64,000 nucleotides of DNA from Pseudoscleropodium purum (lineage: Eukaryota > Streptophyta > Bryopsida > Hypnales > Brachytheciaceae), in the NCBI GenBank assembly GCA_963969395.1, contig OZ017804.1:7564001-7628000 (forward strand), read 5' to 3'. The notes under the pieces are model-generated. The model searched no databases. It was not told the origin of the DNA and saw nothing but the letters and a program-made list of their open reading frames with translations. The translations under genes were made by a program, and so were the position numbers. Below are positions 49,401 to 61,830 of this stretch, piece after piece; within the stretch, counting starts at the first letter, position 1; every line of letters begins with the position of its first letter.

Positions 49401-51850
49401 TTCTAGATTTTGCCTTACTCACAACAATCCAGGACTATTAGTATAGGGTTCTTTTAGATCAAGGGCATAGTCAAGTAGTCTACCATTTTGTGGCTTAAAG
49501 TCACTTGTGTATAAGATTTTTATGGGATTTGTTATTAATTTTCACTATTATGAAATAATTTGTATGCACTTTTATTTCCTAGGATTGAATTTGGTTGCGA
49601 GTCCTTTAAATAATGCTATGGACACATAAAATACTGTCCTAGTCCTATCTAGTATGCTAGGGGTTTATTTGAGACCAATAGTCAAGAATGCATAACAATT
49701 TGTCTTGCATATGCTCTAAAATCTTTCATTATTGGTGATTGTGGTTACCAAGACAAATTATTGTTGTCACTACTTAGCTAGCCTAAGTACAATTTTAATA
49801 TGAGTATGAAACTAGTTACAATCCTATATAAGACAATTGGTCACTAGCTAATGCAAGGGCATGAATGGGTGATGAAAGTTCTTCAAGTTATTTTGTTGTA
49901 TAGTTATCCAACAATTTTTTAAATTACATCACCACTACTTGTCCTCCCCAAACTACATGACAAATTATTCCCTTCCTAGTTGGATGGTTTTACTCAATAC
50001 CCAAGGTTAATTTATCTTTGCTTAATTTCATTGCAATCACATGCTACTTCCAACATGAAGACTACTAGTAAATCAATTAGACAAAGCATCATTCAAAAGC
50101 TATTGTCAAGTTCCTAAACAATTTATTTGATTACCATTTGTTTATATTTACAACTCAATTAACTCAACAATGTTTGAGTCGAGCATTAATTCACCAAATC
50201 CTTCAAATCCCAACTCATAGATTCACAATCCACCATCTTATCTACAATTTGTCTTACAACTTGGTTACTTAGTAGACTAAGCAACTTCCAAATTCAACTA
50301 TCTATTGTGGGTATTAACAATTTGTCACACAATCTTAACAAACCAATAAGCTTTAATACCTTTACAACTAGAATAAATCTAGACTATCAACATGCCTAAG
50401 GATTGATTCCAACTTGTATTACATTATGGTTTGCAAGTAAACAAACAATCACACAATTTGCTACTTGAAACCAAGCAGACATCAAAATTTTACAATTTGT
50501 CTCCAAAATGTAAGGTTCACCTTTTCCTTACTCCATCTTGTGATTCTCACAATGCCATGACAACAACAAAACAATGAGTCAACCCTAGTAGATATATTAC
50601 ATTTATTTTTACATCTTGTACAAATTGTTAGTAAGTTTAGAGCAACTTATATGGCTATAGATATTCATTAGAATTAGACAATTTTTTTGGCTATGTTGGT
50701 ATCAATCATAGGCGGTACTAACCCACTAGGTTTTCTATAACAATTTAATTATTTGCAATTCACATTGACCAAATCAATTGTCACTTTTATTAGTCTCAAT
50801 TGTGGAAGCATTCTAATTTATGTAGTGAAACTTCCACAATCACTTCAATGACATATTAACACCTTAATTCTTTCCAATTCCTCAACAAATTGTTGTTTGC
50901 CTAACTTCAACAATGATCTTTATAAACACTCAAACTTTAAAACAATAATTTCATCCTCTATTTACATCAATTTAATTCTTAAAAATTAGCATGCGATAGA
51001 AATCACATAATTGGTTATGACATCTTCTTCATACTTTGGTACTCCAACAATTTGTCTCTACTCCAATCCAATAGCCTCTACCTTGACCTCCACCTCCAAG
51101 TTCTTCAATGTTTGACTTCTTACTTATGAATTATCAACTCAATTTCAATCACTCACTCACCACACAAATTGTCACACAAAACCCACCCGCATTCACAAGA
51201 AAACCTTGCTACTTGTCTGTGCTAAGAAACTCAAATCTCTAAGACCAATAGGTGATGAACTACATACAAATAGTTTGTGATTTAATTCTTAGTTACTTCA
51301 AAGCTGTAAATAATTCTCTCAAACAACCTCTCCACTAGAACAATCATACAATAACAAATTGACAAGTTGTTGTACAACTTTGCAAAACAAACAATTACAC
51401 AAATCTAAACTTCTTCAAATCAATACAATTAGTTTAAAAAATAAAAGAACTTACATTAATTTGTTAAAATTTATTTATTCATAAGAGAAAAGTTTACAAT
51501 ACAAAAAATTTACAATATATCAAGAAGACCAAGAGAGAGTGTATATAAGAGAAGGTTCTAAAAAAACTTCTCCTCATTATCTACAGTGATGACTATTAGT
51601 CTCCTAGAGTCACCAAAACAAATTGCCACCTTACCAATCTTTAGCTACCCAAGTTAGTTCAGATCCGTAGTCAGTTAGTGTTCACATTCTCTTGCCATTA
51701 TAGAAACTAGCCAAGATCTAAATTTCTTTTTCTCTGCAAAAGTCAATTTGTTAAAGTAAGAAAAACTAGGTGTACTATAGTTATGCAAAATAAATCAAAA
51801 AGACAATTTGTTAAAATAAAATAAAACTAGATATACTATAGTTTTGCAAG
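49400..51850. other. About 2.4-kb insertion into a dispersed repeat; CAATTTGT-rich
   Basis: This stretch separates two parts of a repeat that are contiguous at 20640-21140. The words ACAATTTGTC and GACAAATTG recur many times across it. No protein-like frame and no terminal repeats were identified, so the type of insertion is unknown. Confidence 0.4.
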
Positions 51851-52330
51851 AAAACAAAAAAAACAAAAACATAAATAGTGAATTGAAATGACACATAAAG
51901 AAACTCACATAATCCAAGGTGCAAGTGGTTCTCTATCATTTATGGTGACACAAATGAAGACAAGAATTAGAACTTCTAGGACTAGAGGTCAAACGATTTA
52001 GTAAAATGAACAATGGAATATACAGTACAAATTGTAATTTGGTGTACATTGCTAGAAGAAGTTGAACTAGGAAAGAATAAATAAAAGTCCAACCTAACCT
52101 ATTTAATCAATCATCATATAACATATGGGACTAGCTTCACAACAAGAGTCAAAGGCATCTATGACATTGTGTTGTCCATGTAGGCAATCTCATACTTCTT
52201 CTTCATCTCTCCTACAACCACAACCTCAAAATTAGTGACATGAGAGCAAACTTTAGAAATACATTTTAAAGAAAATTCAAAGTAAATATAATAAGACTCA
52301 ATTATCCTACCCAGAAGGATTATTTAAGAT
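51850..52330 (+). repeat. Dispersed repeat, right part (matches about 20860-21400)
   Basis: Shares in order GGTGCAAGT, GTGACACAAATGAAGACA, AGAGGTCAAAC, AAAAGTCCAAC and CCTATTTAATCAATCAT with 20900-21090, then CATCTCTC and AAAATTCAAAGTA-like blocks. Confidence 0.65.
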
Positions 52331-55300
52331 TTTATGGTTCCTAAAGAGATGAATTCAATTGATCACACCATACAATCTATAATTCAAACTATTTCAACTT
52401 TATATTACTACAATCAATGAAAAATATTATATCTCTTGGTTCAATTTTAAACAAAATCAAACAAATAAAAGTCTCTATATGATCTACATAACCCTAGGAA
52501 GCCACTAAAGACTAAAGTTATCAAATAAATTATGGATTTTATAGAAACAAAGAATGCACATGATATTCATTCAAGATTGTAATCATTTTTGGTTAATTTC
52601 CTTGGTATTAGGTGCATATCCTTTATCATGCAAATTACAATTAAGAATGCCAAAATCTTGACCAATTTTGAAGTTCCAAGCTTCTAAATGACAAATAACA
52701 TGCTTTTGTTCATACTGAGACAATTAGTACTTCAAACAAGGTCAAATATTACATCAGTGCATATATTGGTCTAATGTTAATTAAAATAGAACAAAATAAG
52801 ATCCTAGTATGATCTACGTAAGAATGAGAAGAAGACACATTATGGCCAATTTTGGTAATTTAAGGTTTTAAAGTGATCAATTTGGTTGATTATATTGTAA
52901 AAATTTTCACCCCAAAGAAGACAAGTCTAAAATCACTAGAATCAAATAAGACAGAGCATGAATTGGTTAAAATTGAACAAAAATTAATCAAAAGAAAAAT
53001 CCACATACATTATAAATGCTTCCTATAAACAAGCAACCCATTGAACACAATTCGCAATGTAATCCAAATGAAGGTAACATTCTATGGAATGTATGTTGGT
53101 TAGTCTTTTCACTACTAGAAAATTTATTTTTTTCTATTGTTTTGGTCACGTTGATCCAGTCAATTTTCAACAAAATTCTATCAAAATCAACAGATTTTTA
53201 TTGAAATCAACAGAAAATTGATTAGATCAACGTGACCAAAACTACAAAAGAACTAAATTTTCTAGTAGTATTTGCACATTTGGAAAATGAGGCTGTATGG
53301 AAGCAATGGTCAATGATTGATGTAAGGCAATTAGATGAGGTAACTACATTTAATTTTAAACCCTTCCAAAGATTGACCCCTATAGACTCTTCCCTAAAAT
53401 AAATAGCTTATATGATATTTATATATTAGAAAATGGACAGGGGTTTGTAGATTTTGTAGACTAACAAGCCTTGAGGTGAGCCCATAGGGCAAGTTGTAGC
53501 CCAAGTTGGTCTGCAAAATCTATAAACTGTTGCCTATTCTTTTGCATTAAAAAAAGAAGGGGCATATTCAACAATAATACATCATATTAATTTTTGTACA
53601 TATATAAACATTGTTTTCCAAATTGCTTCATCATGTGTTTTTGTTTCTTTTTGCTAGTCATTGTAATTTGTCTTCTTGCGTACTATTGCTAGGTTGCAAG
53701 CTATGATTATATTCATCCTACTGCACGTTGTAGCAATGGAAACTTAAAGCACTGTAATTAAAACAATTTTATTTTCTAGTTAAATTTTGTTCTTTTGAGT
53801 GTGAAAGGTATTAAATGTTTAAAGTTTTGAGTAATCAAATGTGAATGTGGTGATGTTTGAAGTTAAAGTGTGAAAAGACTTTTTGGCTTAAGCAGTTGTG
53901 AATTTTGACGATTTTTTACCAAGAGATTGGAAGGGGGGTTTGAGGAAGGATTGTGATAAATAGGTTTTTTTTCTCTCATTCTTCTCTCTCTTTAATTCCT
54001 CTTGCACTCGTGACGTGAAGTCGCATTTTTTTTTGTTGTATTAATTTATAGATTTATAATTGTCATTCTTAATTTATTTTTATCCACTTAAGTGATAGTG
54101 ATTATTGCTTAAAGCATAAAGTTTAATTTTGATGATAGATTGTCTTGAGCATTTTATAAAGGAGAATCTTTTTAAGAGAATTTGATTATATTTTGAATAG
54201 ATTCTATCTATCGATTATATTTTATCTCTTAAGAGAATTTTTATGTTAATGCTTAAAGCAAGATTTGAAGTAAAGAGGAGCAAAATATTAAATTAGTGAT
54301 TGACTAAATAATTCTAGTGATTGGAAATTATTTGTAAACCAGGGATTAGTTTGGAATTGAGTGATCTAGAGATTGGATTTTATTTTGAAATTTAATGATT
54401 AAGCAATAATTGATAATTATTTTCATTTAAAGAATTGGAATATCTTTGTATTAAAAATAGACATGTATGTTTGAAATAAAATTAGTGATTGAGATTTATT
54501 TTGAATTGGAACATGAGTTTACATTTTTAGTGAAAAGAAATCATTGAACAATTATAAACAATTGATGTACATTCTAAATATTGAATAATTATTCATATGA
54601 TTAATAAATGGTATTCCAATTGAAGATATGAATATATGATTTAATGTTTGCATATGTATTCAAATTTATTTTATTTTTCATTAGAATTTATATTTAGTTG
54701 TGTAAATTTAATAAACATAATTTAAAATTAGCATTACAATTGGAGAAAAGAGGAGATCCAAGATATCATGGGGATGCAAATGGAAAAAACTTAAAGTTAA
54801 AGATGGAAGGATACATAATCAAATGAAGATTGGAGCCTTGAAAAGGAAAGAATTTCAAATTCTTTAAATAATTTAGAAATGTATGTCATACATACCTCAA
54901 AGAAAATTTTAGAATTGCTTAAAGCATATGTGTGTTAGTGTATTTGCTTAAAGCGATGTCCTTGATTATCTTCAATTCTTAAAAAGGGAATGTGGTACAT
55001 TTACTTTAAGTAATTGAGACATTAGTGCTTACAGCGACTTAGATATTGAGATGATATTTGTATAAAATAATTGATGAATTTTCAGTTAAATCGAATTTTC
55101 AAAGTTCAAGTATATATATATATAGTGAGAGATGCAGGTTGCAAATGAATATATTTATAATATATTTCAGGTTCCCTTAGTTTATACCTTTAGATTCACA
55201 TCTTATTTTAAGATAAGATTGGATATGGGACGAACTTAGTGATTAGGAATTTATATTTATAAATGAACGGAAATTAGAAAGAGAATTCCTTTTCTATTTC

Positions 55301-55590
55301 TAAATAGAATATGAAAATATACCAAATACCCTAATACATTAAGATTAACAATATAATTTACCTACAAAGTGACATTAGCTAACTAAAACACTAAGCTAAT
55401 TTGAGTTTTCCCTCGAATGAACCTATATGGGATTGCCTTGGTTTTATCTTAGAAAAATTGTACTATGAGCACATTGTGAGATGTTTCAAACTTAGATCCT
55501 ATTAGTTTTATTGCCATTATTATTTCAATTGAAAGAGCATTTTGAGTGAAACACATGACTCATTTGGTTATTTTTGGGAGGCTTATGATG
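52330..55590. other. AT-rich intergenic DNA, no gene seen
   Basis: Holds one CACTA-like miniature element (53110-53270) and a stretch rich in the word GCTTAAAGC at 53840-55040. No frame with a recognisable domain. Confidence 0.55.
53110..53270. mobile_element. CACTA-like MITE, 161 bp
   Basis: Begins CACTACTAGAAAATTTA and ends TAAATTTTCTAGTAGTA. The inverted arms extend inwards through GTTTTGGTCACGTTGATC, so nearly the whole element can fold into a hairpin. TTT on both sides fits the 3-bp target duplication of CACTA (En/Spm) elements. The final base of the right end differs from the expected G. Confidence 0.75.
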
Positions 55591-56859
55591 TTGTACTTAA
55601 ATTAAAATTGTATCATTTTGAATTTTTGATAGTAAAGTTCTATCTAATCTTGCATCTTCTATAGTTGGGGACATTCTAAGGTTACTGAAATCAACTGTTC
55701 CTATGGTTGCTACGATTAGCAATGATCCTATAGTTGTAGAGCTTGACTGCTTTGCTATTTGATTAGATAAATTTTCCATTGTTGAAGATCCTCTCTAATT
55801 AGTTGAAGCCAAAAAGGATATCGATTTCGCAACCAAACTTGGCGAGAAGGATGTTTTTCAACTCTTGGGAGGTGACGACAGTGATCATGTTCTTCTCTTC
55901 ATGTCTGTCCATAATCTACAAAGCGATGACAAGATTTAATTCCTTAGAAAGAAATTTATACAATTGGACAAAATAAAGTAGAGCTTATAAAGCAAGGTGG
56001 CAATCAAAAGTCATTGTATATGAAGCAATGGGCATACAATGGATTCAATGCTTGGTGGAAAGTTAGTGGCATCCCTGGAAAAATGAAGGTTGAAGAGTTG
56101 TATGAGTCAACTTTGGCAGAGCTCAATCAACTATTCTCTATACTTTTCCTTCAGGTTTTGCGAAGAGATGGTAAAATCTACCTTGGTAAGACCTTAGGCG
56201 GATTTTTGTGTACTTTAGGCTACATAATCCATAGCCATTATGAGAAGAAGAGTGTAGAAACAAGTTTAAGGGCTAACAAGTTTTACATCCTTGATGATCT
56301 GCATTTTAAGAAGACTTGCACATATGCTTAATCTTGATACAACACTTTGTCAAGGCTGGAATTGGTTGGAAGATAAAAACAACCATTAGCCTTACTTTGA
56401 ATCAAATCCAAGACATCCTTGCACGAGATTTAATTAGCCAAAGTAATAGGCATGGCTATCATATGCGATTGGCGTTCTTTGTTGTTCATAACTTGTGTGT
56501 TCATACTTAGTAAGAGTTATACAACTAACTTGTTTTTTATTTTTTATTTTCTTTTGATTCATTTGTTAAATTTGATGAATATTTTTGATAGAGTTACAAG
56601 GTTGATCTCAAGCATTATTAGAAAGAGAAATTGCGATGACATGTAACATATTAATACCCTAACATTGTTGCGACATTTGAGACATATTTTGCTCATCAAC
56701 CAAAATGGAGTCCTAAAGAAATTGAAAAAGGAATTCATCCCTTGTTTCATAGAATAATTGTTGGAATATTGAAAGATCTTGGCGTTGTAAGTGCCTTCTA
56801 CATGTAAGATCTCATTTTTTTATCTTATTAATTGCTTGATTAATATTGCTAGCACTTCT

Positions 56860-57345
56860 TGATTCTTGATGTTGATTAGTACAAAAACCTAATTGATTAA
56901 TGCCTTTTATCAATTAATGTCTTATGATCTGCTTCTCTTCTTGATCTTGATTAATTTCTTGGTTAACATCACTACATAGTGTTTATTCTTGATGTTAATT
57001 AATGCAGAAACCTAGTTGAATAATGCTTCTTGTCAATTAATGCCTCTTGATCTGGTTCTTGTTAATAGTATCGATTCTTTTTTATTCATTACAACTTATT
57101 ATTTTGACTTCCCAGTCTTGGTGTTTTTTTTATACTATGAATTTATAAGCTTGCTTAAATTTGTATTCAAGATTACTAGTAGTAGAAGCTAATTCATGCT
57201 TATTTAGTTTAGGAGCAGCAAGGGCTAATATGTGTATTCAAGCTTATTCAACTAATGTAAGCTTAGTAGCAATAGAGGCTATATGCTAATTGAAACTTAT
57301 TTAGCTGCAAGTCATACTTAGTAGCAATAGAAGTTGATCAAGGTA
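56860..57345. repeat. Two small imperfect tandem repeats
   Basis: A unit of about 123 bp starting CTTGATGTTGATTAG at 56866 recurs from 56989. Directly after, units of 60-70 bp containing AGTAGCAATAGAGGCTA and CTTATTTAG recur at 57180-57345. Confidence 0.5.
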
Positions 57346-58849
57346 TTCCTTCCCAGACTGTTTGGACTTTACAAAAATATTCTTTTGAAAATGAAAAAAA
57401 AATTGGAAAATTACAAAAACTATATGGTGTTATAAACATTATGTTAGTATACAACAATTATGTGTTATGTAGGTCAAATTCAAAAATTAAATTTTTTCTA
57501 ATTTATCATATTCATTAGTGTAAGAAAATTACTATTTAATTAAGGTTTTCAATGAAAAAAATAGTTAGTCACCTTATTCAATTTGTATTTATGTATATCA
57601 TTTATTTTTAGGACAAAGATAATATGAAATCATAGTCCTTTTGAACTGTGTAAAAATATGTGATTTTTGAAGGTTCTTATAAATAAGGAAATATAAAAAT
57701 TTATCAAATTAAGAGTGAAAATTAAATATGGATATAATTGCTTTAGTTAGATTTTATATTTATAAACTATTTTTCTATAAATTAGTATTCTAGATTGTTC
57801 CTTTTGTCTCAAATGTGGATCTAAGACAATATTTCTTTTTAATAACAAAAAAAGAAAAAAGAATACCAAAATTGTTCAAATTTTCTTGCTCATGACGATA
57901 GTATTTTGGATGGAGTAAAATAACCTTCTTATGAATTTGTCATTAAATTTGTGTAGAGTGAAAAAAATGCAATTTCTAGAACACATTGAATGAGTTCTAA
58001 AATGACAATGTTTTAGGAGGACAATCCTTTGGGGTACCCATATCATGCCATTCCCCAAACTTTAATTGATTGCATTTTGTCATTGAGAGAGCTTTGATTG
58101 ATAGCACTATTTTGTCACTAAGAGAGAGTAAATCAATTAAGTTATTCATCAACTCTTTGATATTCTCACTCATTCACTATTGCGTTTTTGCAAGCTAAAT
58201 AAATATGACTTGCAATCTATCATTCGGTGTCAGAATTGGTGTTTATTGATTGACAATTTGATTTTCACTTGTTTAGTTTTAACCTTCTAATGTTCATTGT
58301 CTTGTTTGACTGGTATTCTAAGAGCCAAGTTGGATTGAAGTCCATTTCAAAATGGCTAAAACTCATGGTAGAAGACATTTTTGGCTACGATATAAGCAAC
58401 ATAACAAACAAAAGTGTAAGAATCATAGTTGTCAAGCAATTGAATGCTATAGGAGTATAGGGGTTACAATTAAGATTGGCATGAAGCTGTATGAGGAAAA
58501 AAAGTAGCCCTCAAAGGGGTTGCTTGCGTTTGAAGAGTTCACAACAATGGAACTTATAGCTATGTATAGAATAGTGGCTAAAATTCAATAGTAAAGTAAT
58601 ATTAAAAAAATAATAATATTAAAAAATTAAAATTTTATTATTAATTTTTTCTTAAATAATTAATTTAGTGATGAAATAATAATTTGAAAAAAGATAATCT
58701 AATGTGGTTGCACTCATGCTATATCAAATCTAAATTTTTTGTGATTTTATGTTTATTTTAATGTTTAAAATAAAACTTTTTATAATATTCAAAAATATTA
58801 TAATTGAATTTTCCTACACTCATCAAGCCTTATAGAGGGTTGAAAAAAT

Positions 58850-59240
58850 TCTATGTCTCAGGAAAAATAACACTCAAAAATAGGACATTAGAAGGCAGCA
58901 GACAAGATGGATAGATGGGGTTGACAAGGCAGACTTGGCAGAGAGGGCATATGCCTAATTGTCCGCTACTTTTAGGCTGTCCAATCAAACAAATACAATC
59001 TGATTGTTGAATGTGGACCGTCAGATATGGCGGACAACGTGGTGGATAGTCTTGCACAAATATTAGTAGGTAGGGCAAACGACTCCAATAGACAACAAAA
59101 TTTGATTTTTGCAAATGTCACAGGGTGTTGTGAACTTTGCATCTACATTCAACGGATGTTTGAACGTCTTGGTAACCCTAGTCTTACAAATTATTGGCCA
59201 AGTAAAGGAAAAAAATTGAATTTTTTTTAACCTACATTCA
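58850..59240. other. GC-richer island without a recognised gene
   Basis: Base composition differs from the surroundings and frames of 67-87 codons occur on both strands, but none shows a known motif. It sits between the two right-hand fragments of the recombinase-like relic and may be an insertion in it. Confidence 0.3.
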
Positions 59241-59800
59241 CTATTGTCAAAGACTCATGGCCCCTTTTAGGGCTCATTGTTTTTCTTAATAACTAGATAA
59301 GTGTCACATGATGGTTATATGGGGTACTATACCAATGTTGAAGATATAGATGCAAGCCTTCCAAAACATTGTAAACGTTGTTGGTAGAAGTGGCGGTGAC
59401 ATTATTTAGAGTGTTACTTTGCAATACAAACAACAACAATACAATGATTTTTTTAATAAGAAGCAAACATTGTCAAAAACTTTATCAGTAGAGAGACCAC
59501 CATCTCCATCTATTGATATTGTGGCTTTTGAAAGAACAATTGCTATAGATGCTTGTTTGAAGCCGCCAATACCTTTAAATTCTTACAAGAGTACTACTCT
59601 TTAGCACCAAGGTTCTCCAGATTTTGATTGGTAGTCAAACCCTAATGTTGTTGAGGAACTTGATTGTCAAGTGATTTCTCACAACAAGAAATGCGCTCTA
59701 AAGCTATCTTGTCTAGATAACACCATTGGAAGTACTCTCTTTTAAAGAAACCTAAACAATTGCACAATTCACTTGAATGTTACAAACGTTATTATGCTAC

Positions 59801-61490
59801 TATAATTCTCAATAGCTTAGTTGGTCCTAGCAACAATGAATGATAGAATTAGAATTGAAAATAGTAGTAGTTGAATTTCATTTCACTTTACACTTCTTTG
59901 AATCAACTAGATATTTTTCAGTAGATAGTTTCATTGAAAAATTGAAACATTAAAGATTCATAAAACTCATTCATGATTCATTCCCAAAAGAAATCCATTC
60001 CATCTCTTTTTTGAAATGTTTTTAATCTTGCCAGTCAATGTTGCTTGTCAATTTGTCAAAACCTCTATCAATAGAAAGTTTTTATATGAGAGTTCTACGT
60101 ACAAATAACAAAAATTACATATGGTTTGGAAATTATTGTATGTAAATATTTGATGCATAATCAACACAAGAATTGATAGTTGAATCAAAAAGCTTCAAGG
60201 GTGTGGATTTTGCAAAACAAAGAAGCTACAAATGAGTCAAATGTGCCTTCCATGTTCTTAATGAGAGTTATAGACCAATTTTAGGAACACCAATTTTTAG
60301 AAATTTATAATTTATTCATTTGATAATCAAGAAATGCATAAGACAAGAATCTTAAATCGTTTCTGACTTCCAACAAGATCCAACCAAAAATTAGGCAATT
60401 CAATAATGGAAACAATTGCATAATTGCTTATTCCAAGGCATTATCATATGGTTACCTTCAAATGATCCAAGATAGAGTTACCCATTTCTAACAATATTAA
60501 TAAGCATTCGAGTAATTATATTTCCTAATGACCATAAGACAAGATTGATTTTTTTTGCAAACAAGCAAATGTAATTAGAAATGGTCTCAAAACCAAAAAG
60601 TGAATTTAAAGGGAACTACAAAAAAGATATAAATTATCAACGTAAGATACTTATGAAGTTGTTCATTTCAATTTTTGCATGTTGTCATTGGGTTGGTTTC
60701 TTATAAATCAAGTAATATTTGGATTGAGTGAGGTTTTTTGGAAGAATCTTGTCATGAAGTATGCAATTCCTCTTTCATAATATGAACCAAAGAGAGAATT
60801 TTGGGCGTTTTCAATTAATAGTCAATTATAATGCTCCATCCAATATAATTCAAACTTAATTATACTACTTTGTAATTAGAAATTGAAATTTCTATCATTG
60901 GAACAACATTCAAAAGTATCCTAATTAGATACAAGAAAATCTCAAATTTAGACAATGGAGCATGAGCCCAAGAGCCTAGGAGCCTTGAATTTTGGGTGAA
61001 TTTTTTTGAGAATTTGTAGATGCAGACCTTAGATTGTGGATTAAAAATATTGCAATTTTACAGTTTTAGAACATGCAAAGTAAAGTATTGCAAGAGTTTA
61101 GAGCATAAACGATAAAAAACACCATAGACTAGAAAAGAACAATAACACACTATGCAAAAAGAAGACATTACAATTATATAGATAAATATATGGAAATACT
61201 ATATATATATTGGAAGTATCCTTGGACTTAGATACTACTTGAAGATCAAGATGCAAAGTTCTCATGAGTGTTGCTAAATTGCACAAGTTATAAGACATAT
61301 ATATATATATATCTTATTCTAGAAATGTAGGAAGATTGAAGATCACCTTTAAAAAGTGTGGGAGCAAAGAAACACAAATTGGATAGGATTAGTCTAGAAT
61401 AGGATTAGATAAGACTTACAATTTTTTACTTTTTTGGTAACCTATGGGGAATTTGGCTACCTTAAGACTAATTTAGAAATAGTCAGTTTT
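59801..61490. other. AT-rich intergenic DNA, no gene seen
   Basis: No reading frame of note. Short TA microsatellites lie at about 61199-61210 and 61286-61304. Confidence 0.6.
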
Positions 61491-61830
61491 TGAATTGCTA
61501 GAATTATTACTAGTGTTACGGAAACAATTCCGATATGGATCTAGGATCCAGAAAAGTACCAGATTCCTGAAACCTACGTTCTAGGGTTCCGATCTAGAGA
61601 ACTAGAGTACCGTTAGAGGAACGGTCTTTTACTTGTTCTCCATTGGGAAGTATCGGCCATGCACTGGGTACATAAACCCACCGCTACTTCATTGTTTCTT
61701 CTTTTCTGGTTGCTGAACCTTGTGAACATATAATTGAGAGAAAGAGTGGTGAGTTAGCAACCAAGATAAGGAGAAAACGGAAAGGTTGGTGCTATTTGCA
61801 TGGGATTAGGTTGTCGGCTATCAGTGATTC
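61491..61830 (+). other. GC-richer leader of the decayed frame at 61831
   Basis: The composition changes abruptly near 61500 and the new composition continues into the following frame. This may be an LTR or leader part of a retroelement, but I found no primer-binding site or matching repeat in the window. Confidence 0.3.

Larger units (their letters stand above)
55600..59800 (+). pseudogene. Broken reading frames resembling a DUF3504/Crypton-type tyrosine recombinase
   Basis: Scattered + strand fragments fit one ancestral protein. At 55800-55936 an acidic stretch is open. At 55990-56331 the pattern KQWAYNGFNAWW, then ELNQLFSILFLQVLRRDGK, fits the DUF3504 domain of Crypton-derived proteins (W..F..W, then ELN or ELD, then V.K.DG..Y...T). 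A frameshifted continuation (56316-56510) has LSLNQIQDILARD-like sequence. At 58308-58460 VGLKSISKWLKLM followed by ITNKSVRIIVVKQLNAIGV resembles the recombinase box with TNHxxR, with His replaced by Lys. A Ser/Pro-containing tail with three stops lies at 59419-59760. About 1.7 kb of unrelated-looking sequence (56650-58270) separates the two halves. The family call is from remembered motifs. Confidence 0.45.
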
